Assembly (NCBI GenBank): GCA_021773015.1
Contig: JAJFKW010000001.1
Coordinates: 2,339,305-2,403,304 of the forward strand
Source: Woeseia sp.
GTDB lineage: Bacteria > Pseudomonadota > Gammaproteobacteria > Steroidobacterales > Woeseiaceae
Direction: 5' to 3'
DNA: 64,000 bases
The notes under the pieces were generated by a model that was given only the letters and a program-made list of their open reading frames with translations, was not told the origin of the DNA and did no database searches. Positions within the stretch are counted from its first letter, which is position 1. Each line of letters starts with the position of its first letter. The translations under genes were made by a program, and so were the position numbers. Shown here piece after piece: positions 42,767 to 50,800 of the stretch.

Positions 42767-43807
42767 TCATTCCGCGATATCAGTTTTGCCGGCGGAGCTT
42801 GCGCCGTCGGGTGCCGTCGGATCGACAAGAGGCGTCGCATCGCCAAAGCCGATGACGGGCCGGCGCGGATTGCGATTGTGCATGAGCGCAAGCGCATCCG
42901 GACGCGAATAATGGCCCGCCGGATCCGACGCAACCTTTGAGAACGCGATGGCGCCAAGATCGATGTCAGCCACAACCAAGCCCTCTTCATCTGGCGCCAA
43001 ATCTCTACCCAAACTAGCTCCATCAGGTCCGTATATACGTGAATAGCCTCCGCCGACCTTCATGAGCTTTTTCTTTTCATCAGTATCGATCAAGGTCTCG
43101 CAGATTTCCTTGGAAATTACCGAGGTTGCCAGCAGCACAAAACACTGTCCTTCGACGGCGTAAATCTGGTTAGCATTCATGCTGACCTCAGGTCCGAAAG
43201 CATAGGACAAATCAGAGTAGAGGCTAAAGGCGGGCCACGCCGCGCAGTGAATGTGTTCGTTCTGACTGAACATCGCGTATTTGCTAAGCGGTTGCAGATG
43301 TTCCCAGCAGCACAGGGCACCGACGTTACCGATTTCGGTCTTGTGAACGACGATATCGCTGCCGTCGCCTTCACCATAAACGCTGCGTTCGACGTGCGTG
43401 GGTTTCAACTTCCGGCGACGCGAAATCACGTCGCCGTCTGCGCCATAATGCCATTGGCCCATGTAAAGGCTTCCGCCCGCACGCTCGGAAACACCCATCA
43501 TCACGTGGATATTGTTGCGACGCGAAGCGGCACGTAGAGCATCGTCCTGTGTGCTGCCAACTTCTATAGAATTTTGCGAGTAAGTGCCGGCGTAGTGGAT
43601 AGAGTGCGCTGGCGCCCCAAGCCAGATGTACCACGGATAGCCTGGCAGCCAAGTCTCGGGGAAATTGATGAGTTGCACGCCCGCCGCTCCAGCCTCGTCG
43701 ATCAGCTTAATCGCTTTCTCAACTCCGGCATCAAGATCCAGGAAAGCAGGGGCGGCCTGCACAGTTGCGACTTTGATGGTCTTTGCCGAAGAATTATGAT
43801 CTGACAT
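42767..43807 (-). CDS. Nitrilase
   Basis: A 346-residue carbon-nitrogen hydrolase of the true nitrilase branch, which converts organic nitriles to carboxylic acids and ammonia. The catalytic triad is visible: Glu51 in 'FPETWLPGYPWYIW', Lys133 in 'RRKLKPTHVER' and Cys167 in 'GALCCWEHLQPL', all in nitrilase-type context. 'AAWPAFSLYSDLSYAFG' and 'GGGYSRIYGPDGASLGRDLAPDEEGLVVADIDL' match the family. The length fits the aliphatic/aryl nitrilases. Substrate class cannot be set from sequence. It is convergent with the amidohydrolase and has its own promoter region to the right, where a small palindrome lies at 43894-43910. Confidence 0.92.
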   Translation of the reverse strand: MSDHNSSAKTIKVATVQAAPAFLDLDAGVEKAIKLIDEAGAAGVQLINFPETWLPGYPWYIWLGAPAHSIHYAGTYSQNSIEVGSTQDDALRAASRRNNIHVMMGVSERAGGSLYMGQWHYGADGDVISRRRKLKPTHVERSVYGEGDGSDIVVHKTEIGNVGALCCWEHLQPLSKYAMFSQNEHIHCAAWPAFSLYSDLSYAFGPEVSMNANQIYAVEGQCFVLLATSVISKEICETLIDTDEKKKLMKVGGGYSRIYGPDGASLGRDLAPDEEGLVVADIDLGAIAFSKVASDPAGHYSRPDALALMHNRNPRRPVIGFGDATPLVDPTAPDGASSAGKTDIAE

Positions 43808-43893
43808 GATCGTCCTCGTTGTTTTTGTTCAGTATAACAAACCGCCCGTTCCGAGCCTCGAGCGTACAAGCGGAGAGGAGGACAGGTCTGTCT

Positions 43894-43910
43894 TGTGCCG
43901 AATTGGCACA
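43894..43910. promoter_or_regulatory. Palindrome upstream of nitrilase, operator candidate
   Basis: TGTGCC (43894-43899) and GGCACA (43905-43910) form a perfect inverted repeat with a 5-base spacer, 87 bases upstream of the nitrilase start in the divergent gap. The form fits a dimeric regulator's site. Nothing else supports the call. Confidence 0.25.
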
Positions 43911-44070
43911 TCCGCATCCGACACCCACCCCTCAAACATCGCATTTGCCACGGTAACTACGTATTGAATGCCGAGGCTCTTCGACTACGATCTGATCTCA
44001 CACGGACCCCTGAGTCATTGTTCGTCATTGGACTGTAATTCGGAATAACCATCCTGGAACACGAGTCGAC

Positions 44071-45774
44071 ATGAACTCGATATCTGCAAGTCGGCAAATC
44101 GTCAATCGGCTTTTTGAGATACGCAACCGCTTCGGCTGCGCGACTGCTAAGGAGAAGCTGGAGCTGCTTCAATTGCTTGACCATTCCGACGTTCGCGCGC
44201 GTTCCACACTGGAACGTCTTCATGCCGCACTGTGTTTCATTCGCGCCTTTCCCGATACCGTGACGCATTACCGCCAAGCGCAATCGCAACTTGCATCTTT
44301 CAATAATCGGCTTCGAAGACTCCCTGTTAGCATTCGACTCAAACTCGCAGATAGCGGAATTGTCGGTACACCCATCAACTATTCGTTCTCTTACGAAGTC
44401 GCAGCCTGGCTGGCGAGGCGCGTACCCAGAACCATTTCAATCGACTGGAGTGAACTTGAAGATATTACCCGGCTAGATGAGCTGCTTTCGTATCTATTGC
44501 TGCCATCCGAGGAAGACTACTTCGACAGCGGCTTGGTGAGCAGCAGGGAATGGATCGATTTGGCGGCCTCTGGCACAGAAGGAACAGATTTTGATTGGTT
44601 AGTTGCACAGTTGCGTGAGAAGCGCCTAGTGGCAATTTGGTCGCAGTTATACAACGCCGCCGACGTGCCGCTAATTTGGGACTTGCAGGATACCGCTCTA
44701 TCAAAAACGAAGAATGTGTTTCCGGTTGAGAAAATAGTCACCCGCATGGGCGGGATGCGCAGCCGAGTATCCGCGATCAAAAAAGAAATTGCTCGGCCGC
44801 TCGATTCGTTAAAAAGACTATCGCCGCGATCTGGATCGAGACTGATTGACGTAGCAATGGCATCGCTTGCCGTGCGTCATCGAGAGACCAATCACTTCAA
44901 CCAAGCGAACCCCAAAGAAGTCTATCTCGCAGACGTCGGCGACGGAGTTTCGGTCGCGGTGTTTGGCTTGCGAGAAGAGTACCGCTACCCGCTCGAAAGC
45001 ACGATGGGTTACCTAATTCTATCAAACGGGGTACCGATCGGTTACGGCGGTGCCAGCGCATTGTTTCGTCAGGTAAACACCGGCATCAATATTTTCGACG
45101 AATATCGGGCCAGTGAAGCGTCTTTTTTGTGGACGCAAGTTTTGCGCGTGTATCACAGTCTCTTCGGCTGTACGCGATTCATAATAGATGCTTACCAATT
45201 CGGTCATGAAAATGCTGAAGCACTTAAGAGCGGTGCCTTCTGGTTTTACTATCGGCTGGGTTTCCGGCCAGTTTTGCGGAGCGTTCGATTACTAGCGCAA
45301 CGCGAATCAAAACGTCGGCAGCGCGAAAAAACTTACCGGAGCGACCGCAATACGCTGCGCCGATTAGCGGCATGCAACATGCACTTAACTTTGCCCGGTG
45401 CACGTATAAGCGACCTGTTCGACGAACAGTGGCTTGAGACCAGCTCGATGCTTGCTACAAAAGAGCTCGCAGGTTCTGGCGGCTCTACACGCGCTGAGTC
45501 AGCCGATAACGTCGCAGAGATGCTTGCCCGTGACTTGCGAATACGTTCTTTTGAAACATGGTCGGCATCCGAAATACGCGGCTTTCGTCGACTTGCGCCG
45601 GTTGTTGCGGCGACAAATCCGGCGGCATGGCCAAGCGACGCGAAAAGTGCAATGTGCAAACTGCTGCGCGCCAAAGGCGGGTCCGTTGAGGTCGAGTACG
45701 CCAGACAAATGGGCCAACACGATTTGTTCTTATCGGAGTTGAGAAAGAGCTGCCGCCGTGCGGCAACTCCATGA
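44071..45774 (+). CDS. Protein of unknown function with GNAT-like C-terminal region
   Basis: A 567-residue, probably cytoplasmic protein with no signal peptide. I do not recognise its family. The N-terminal half is helical ('FGCATAKEKLELLQLL', 'LSYLLLPSEEDYFDSGLVSSREWIDL') and rich in acidic and aromatic residues. The part at about 285-410 looks like an acyltransferase fold: 'AVFGLREEYRYPLESTMGYLILSNGVPIGYGGASAL' then 'VYHSLFGCTRFIIDAYQFGHENAEALKSGAFWFYYRLGFRPV'. This has the N-x-E-A-x-x-S-G-A-F-W-F-Y-x-x-L-G-F-R-P ending seen in GNAT-like proteins. An Arg/Lys-rich segment and a roughly 130-residue tail follow. It stands alone between the divergent nitrilase and the metallophosphoesterase. 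Confidence 0.75.
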   Translation: MNSISASRQIVNRLFEIRNRFGCATAKEKLELLQLLDHSDVRARSTLERLHAALCFIRAFPDTVTHYRQAQSQLASFNNRLRRLPVSIRLKLADSGIVGTPINYSFSYEVAAWLARRVPRTISIDWSELEDITRLDELLSYLLLPSEEDYFDSGLVSSREWIDLAASGTEGTDFDWLVAQLREKRLVAIWSQLYNAADVPLIWDLQDTALSKTKNVFPVEKIVTRMGGMRSRVSAIKKEIARPLDSLKRLSPRSGSRLIDVAMASLAVRHRETNHFNQANPKEVYLADVGDGVSVAVFGLREEYRYPLESTMGYLILSNGVPIGYGGASALFRQVNTGINIFDEYRASEASFLWTQVLRVYHSLFGCTRFIIDAYQFGHENAEALKSGAFWFYYRLGFRPVLRSVRLLAQRESKRRQREKTYRSDRNTLRRLAACNMHLTLPGARISDLFDEQWLETSSMLATKELAGSGGSTRAESADNVAEMLARDLRIRSFETWSASEIRGFRRLAPVVAATNPAAWPSDAKSAMCKLLRAKGGSVEVEYARQMGQHDLFLSELRKSCRRAATP

Positions 45775-46036
45775 TGGTGCTTGGCAACCTACGGCAAAAT
45801 TGCCGCTAGAACGCATATATCGCGTGAGGGTACTTGTTGGTGACGTGCCATTTGGCGACACCGGGTAACCATGGATGTAAGTTCACGGCCGACTCCGGTG
45901 ATCGTGTTGACAGGGCTATCCTCCGTCAAATTAAGTCCAGATCGATTCGTAATATGATCATTCTCTCCCAGCAATAGATGTAATATTCCTGTCTGGGTCG
46001 GGCAAGTATTTCGACCATCAATGCGGAGTGCGAAAC

Positions 46037-47641
46037 ATGAGTGCCGTCAATCAAGAACAGCGCCTTGCAATACTGAAATCGTTCGACAAAAAAATGGCGA
46101 CCGATTCGCTAGATGATGATTCCGACATAGAGATTCGACAGAAGTTGGATTCGCTCGCTCAATTGTTGGCGACGAGCCACGACGAGCTTAAGCAAAGCTC
46201 CAATCTAACGGGAGACGCGCCGGACGATGCAAAGTACGTCCGGCTAAGCGCGACCCAAGAGTTCGGCTTGATCCTATATTGGGCCTCTGACTGGGCGGAC
46301 AATCCTCCACCGTGGTTTGAGCCATGGCTGCATGATCATCTATTGCACGAAGCAGCTTTTGACATTCTCAAGTTCGTACTCAAGAAATACGAGCATTACA
46401 AAATGAGTGAAGCCGAACATAAGGCATTGATGCGATGGGCCAAGACACCCGGTCTGGTCGGCAACGACGGTACCATCTACGGCACCGACCAGTATGAGCA
46501 ACTCGACAATCGTTGGATGATTGCAGCGCTCAACTACGTCCTGAATCTCGTCCTGAATGATGTTGTCAGGCCGTTCCCAAACCCTGGTATCGAGAAACAA
46601 GAACTGTCGATAAAAGATGGCGCGTCCAATAGTGAGCCAGTCCTTGGCATCATCGGAGACTGGGGCGCCGGTTTTTATCAGGAACAGGGTGTTGACGGGC
46701 CCGTGCCAAGTCCCGCCGAACGTGTGATTCGAGACGTAGAACAACAATCCATCGATTATCTAATGCATTTGGGCGACACCTACTACGCCGGAACGGGCGG
46801 GTCGTCCCGCCTGGGCCCCGATTCCGCTAATGAAGAACAAGATAATCTAGTCAACGTATGGCCGGATCAGGGAGAGGGTCGAAACTTCACGCTCAACTCT
46901 AATCACGAAATGTACGGTGCTGCCGAAGGCTATTTCGTCACGGCGTTGGGTAACTCCAACCTATTCCGCCACCAAAAAGGAGCGAGCGTCTTTGCCCTAA
47001 CGTATCCGCTGAAAAAAGATGGACAACCAACCGGCAAAGATTGGCTGGTGCTCGGACTAGACTCTGCCTACTTTTCCGATGACGAAAACGGCATAAAGAT
47101 GTACATGGAGGGAGCGATTGGCGCGAATAAATTTCTAGATGAGCATCGCGTGCAAATCAAAATGATCGAAGAACTTTGCAGCACACACTCTGGACCGATC
47201 ATGGTGATGACCCATCACAATCCGTGCGACACAATTACCGCCAAGGTGAACGTATTATACGAACAGGTTGTAAAGGCAATTGGTGATGCCCCAACGTTGT
47301 GGATATGGGGACACGTGCATAACGGCATCGTGTATGACGAAATGATTATTGAGGACGAGAAACAAGGTCCCGTTTTGGCATCCCCAACGAAAAGTCGCTG
47401 TTGCGGGCACGGCGCAGTTCCGTTCGGGCCGGCGTGGGGCTTGAGCAGACAAACCAATGTTCGCTATTTTGCCCATACCCACGACGATAAGTTCCCGCAA
47501 AACGTGCCAAGGGTGCGGAACGGCTATGCTCTGGTGACGCTACACGATGATGGTGGATTTACCGAGCAGTTTTATGAAGTGGGGTCCCCCGAGACGCCTG
47601 TCTATCAGCATCGGTGGCCGGCCGATGCAAAATGGCGTTAG
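46037..47641 (+). CDS. Calcineurin-like metallophosphoesterase
   Basis: A 534-residue protein. The first 195 residues are helical with no known domain. The remainder is a calcineurin-type phosphoesterase with the metal-site motifs in order: 'GIIGDWGAGF' (D-x-G), 'MHLGDTYYAG' (GDxxY), 'LNSNHEMYG' (usual GNHE, here S in place of the G), 'MVMTHHNP' (H) and 'WIWGHVHNGIVYD' (GHxH). All metal ligands are kept, so it is likely active as a phosphomono- or diesterase. No signal peptide is present. ATG 46037 was chosen because GGAG lies 8 bases before it; GTG 46028 would start within that element. It is convergent with the giant surface-protein gene. Confidence 0.87.
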   Translation: MSAVNQEQRLAILKSFDKKMATDSLDDDSDIEIRQKLDSLAQLLATSHDELKQSSNLTGDAPDDAKYVRLSATQEFGLILYWASDWADNPPPWFEPWLHDHLLHEAAFDILKFVLKKYEHYKMSEAEHKALMRWAKTPGLVGNDGTIYGTDQYEQLDNRWMIAALNYVLNLVLNDVVRPFPNPGIEKQELSIKDGASNSEPVLGIIGDWGAGFYQEQGVDGPVPSPAERVIRDVEQQSIDYLMHLGDTYYAGTGGSSRLGPDSANEEQDNLVNVWPDQGEGRNFTLNSNHEMYGAAEGYFVTALGNSNLFRHQKGASVFALTYPLKKDGQPTGKDWLVLGLDSAYFSDDENGIKMYMEGAIGANKFLDEHRVQIKMIEELCSTHSGPIMVMTHHNPCDTITAKVNVLYEQVVKAIGDAPTLWIWGHVHNGIVYDEMIIEDEKQGPVLASPTKSRCCGHGAVPFGPAWGLSRQTNVRYFAHTHDDKFPQNVPRVRNGYALVTLHDDGGFTEQFYEVGSPETPVYQHRWPADAKWR

Positions 47642-47806
47642 CGCAGATAACGCATTGCACTATTTGCAGCGCCATCCTAACCTAACATGAATAGACTTTG
47701 GCGGTTATGGGTATGCTGAACGACGAGACTAACGATCTCGTTCGCGCGAATGGCAACTCTACCTTTGTCTGCTCGGCAATTTCGGGAAGGTGCCTAGTTG
47801 CTTAAG

Positions 47807-50800
47807 TCATCGCTCCTCGGTTTTTCGACGCCGATGATGAATGAGTAATAGCCCGACGAACAACAAGACCGGATAGCCGATACTGCCGCCCCCGCCGGAA
47901 GACGGTGGTGGTACTGGTGGCGGCGGTGGCGGCGGCGCGATCGACTCCGCTGTAAGCACTATCGAGTTGGCGTTCGCGCCCTCAGCGCTTTGAATTTCCA
48001 GTGAAATAGCGTTATTGATATCCGCGATCAAAACGCCGACGTCGCTCGTGGTACCGGACGCCGCTACGGTCGCGCCTCTCAACGCGTCAGCCTGCGCTGC
48101 AAAATCACGCACCGTCAACTCAGATCCATTCGCTGCATCGATAACGCGGGTTTGAATGTCTCCGGCAAGCGAAACGGCTGTGACAGTGAGCGCATCGCCC
48201 GAGCCTGACCAGGCAGGTAGTGTTTCGAACTCGAGCACTGTCCAACCTGTCTCAAACACCTCGAACATGGAAACCGCTGTCGCATCCGACGTCATAGTGG
48301 ATACGTTGCTGGTACCGTTGGCGGACTGTGTCATGACCGCGAAACCGTTTTCTGTCGAACTTACGATCGCTTTCAATACATCTGGACCACCAATCGCGGT
48401 CGACTCGATCAGCGTGCCGTCTGCGAGCGCGCGGATTTCAACGATAACATCACCCGTTGCACCGTCGATTCCCAGCAAGAGCACACTCGTCGAATCCGGC
48501 CGCGCCAGTCCGACAGGGGTGAGCGTGTCATCGAAAACAACGCCCTGAAGAATCGATCCATCGCCGGCTAAAATACGGCGTACCTCAGTACTGTCTTCGG
48601 CCACCGCCCAAATTTCGTCGCCCGCCGCGAGGATCGCGAGCGGACGTGAATCGGCACTAATCACCGAAGCTTCAATCACCATGTCGCCGCTGATGGTGTC
48701 GAAAACCCGAAGCAGCGTCTGCGATGCTGTTTGCAGTAGAACAGCAAGATCACCCTGACTGTTGATCGCGCTGATGATGGAATGATCAACCACTGCACCG
48801 AGATCAATGCGATCGGCACCGACAGACAGATTGTTCGAGCTGTCTTTTATGAAGGCCGTGTAGCGCCCTCCGTCTGTTCGGAGCAGTGCATAATCCGGGC
48901 CGCCGCCGCTGTCGATGTTGCCAAGTTGCACTGCTGCGGCAAAGGTGTCCGGATCACAGGCATCGCCAACGCCATCCAAGTCGAAATCGAACTGGTTGCG
49001 ATTTGCGTTAACTGGACAGTTGTCGTTTTCATCGCCCGTTTGGTCGAGATCGCTGTCATCGGTGTCGGGGCGTGTGCCAAGGGAAAACTCGTCGGCATTG
49101 CTTAGCATATCCAGGTCATTGTCGAGTCCCGCATCGGATGGATCCAGCGGATCGAAGCCATACCGACCCTCCCAACGATCAGGTAGAGAGTCATTATCGT
49201 CGTCGATATCGGCGTTGTTCCCTATGCCATCCGTATCGGTATCTAGCCACTCCGTGGAATCGCCTGGAAACGCGTCGTTGGCATTCGAGAAGCCGTCGCC
49301 GTCAGGATCGAGCGTGCCGTTCAACAGCAGTGTGGTCTGCAACGAACCGGCGTTTACGGCGCTGGTCGAGCGCTGATCCGACCTAGCCTCGGCTTGCAAT
49401 GTCACAATCTCGTCAGCAGTCAGAAGTCCGCGGCCGACCGCTTCCACAGTGACAAGCGCTTCCGCCGCTTCAACCATATCGCCAAGCAGACAGGTTGCGA
49501 CGTGATCAGCGAAACTGCAGGTGCCAGTATCGGTTCCGGCGGTCAACAGATCCATTTCATCCGGCACGGTAATGACCAACTCCGCGTTGGTGGCAATTGG
49601 ATGGACAAAATCTGTGTTGGTCGATCTATTGATAACTCGGAGCATGTAGGTGATGACGTCGCCGCCGTCGAGTAATGGACCGGAGATTTCGATCGCCGGA
49701 ACATCGGGATCCGAGGTTTTGGGCAACGAGTCCGCAATTTCAATACGCAGATCGACCTGCTCCGCTACCGTGATCGGCAACTGCATAACTGCATTCACGT
49801 CGGGTGACAGGCAGGTCAAAGCGCTTGCTGCAGGTGTGTCGCTCGCACAGAGTGTAATAACGTAGTTTCCAGTTTCGAAGTACCTGCTGCTGGCCACTAC
49901 CCGCACTTTGCCTGGCGACGAGCCCGTCGTCAGCTGATTTGAGTCGCTATTAAAAATAATGCCGTTACCCCAGTCGATAGCCACGCGGTGATTATCGTTA
50001 GGATCGAGGTCCTCAAGCAGGGCTTCAATGCGTACTTCGAAGCCGACACCCGCTTCGTCGAGCGGTTCCGCTGAAAACGTCGGTGGATCGTTGACCGCCG
50101 CAACATTTACGGTAACAAGTTCAGGTTCCGATCGCTGCGCCGGCACACTGGTCAATGCGTCAGTTGCAGTATAAGTAAATGTGTCCAAGCCGTTGAAATT
50201 CGAATTTGGCGTGTAGGTGAACTGATCACCGCTGCGTAAGATGGTTCCGTTTTGCGGTGGTGTACCGATTTCGAAGTCGAGCTGGTCGCCGTCCCGGTCG
50301 AGACCGCTAAACACGAGTGGCGTGTCTTGATCTTCAATTCCGTCAAACATGAGCCCTGGCGTTGCAAAAGGCGCACGAAAGTTTCGCGATACAACGATGT
50401 CCACACGCGCTTCATTGCTGAACTCGAGACCGTCGAAGGCAGTAAACGTAAATGAATCCGGTCCACGATAATTGTCTTCAGATTTGTATTTGACGAAGGC
50501 CGTTTGCGTCTGTGACATCGTCTGATCGTCGATATCGGTTATCGGTGTCGTCTCGAAGATATGCGTTAGATCTTCGTCAGTATCGAGCAAGTAAAAAAAG
50601 TTCGAATTCACCGCGACATTTGTGACAAAACCAAAATCGCCCAACACGAAACAACTGCCGCCACAGGTCGAGACAGCCTCGCCCGCAAAAAAACCGTCTG
50701 TCGTAAATCGCTGCACGCGATTGTTTCCCGTGTCGGTGACGTATACAACATCTTGCGGTGACATAGCGATACCAGACATCTCATTGAACTGCCCGCGCAA

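Noticed and set aside
45751-45765. Inverted repeat TGCCGC/GCGGCA at the 3' end of the orphan gene
   Set aside because: It lies within the last codons, has only a 3-base loop and no T-tract follows, so it is not a convincing terminator.
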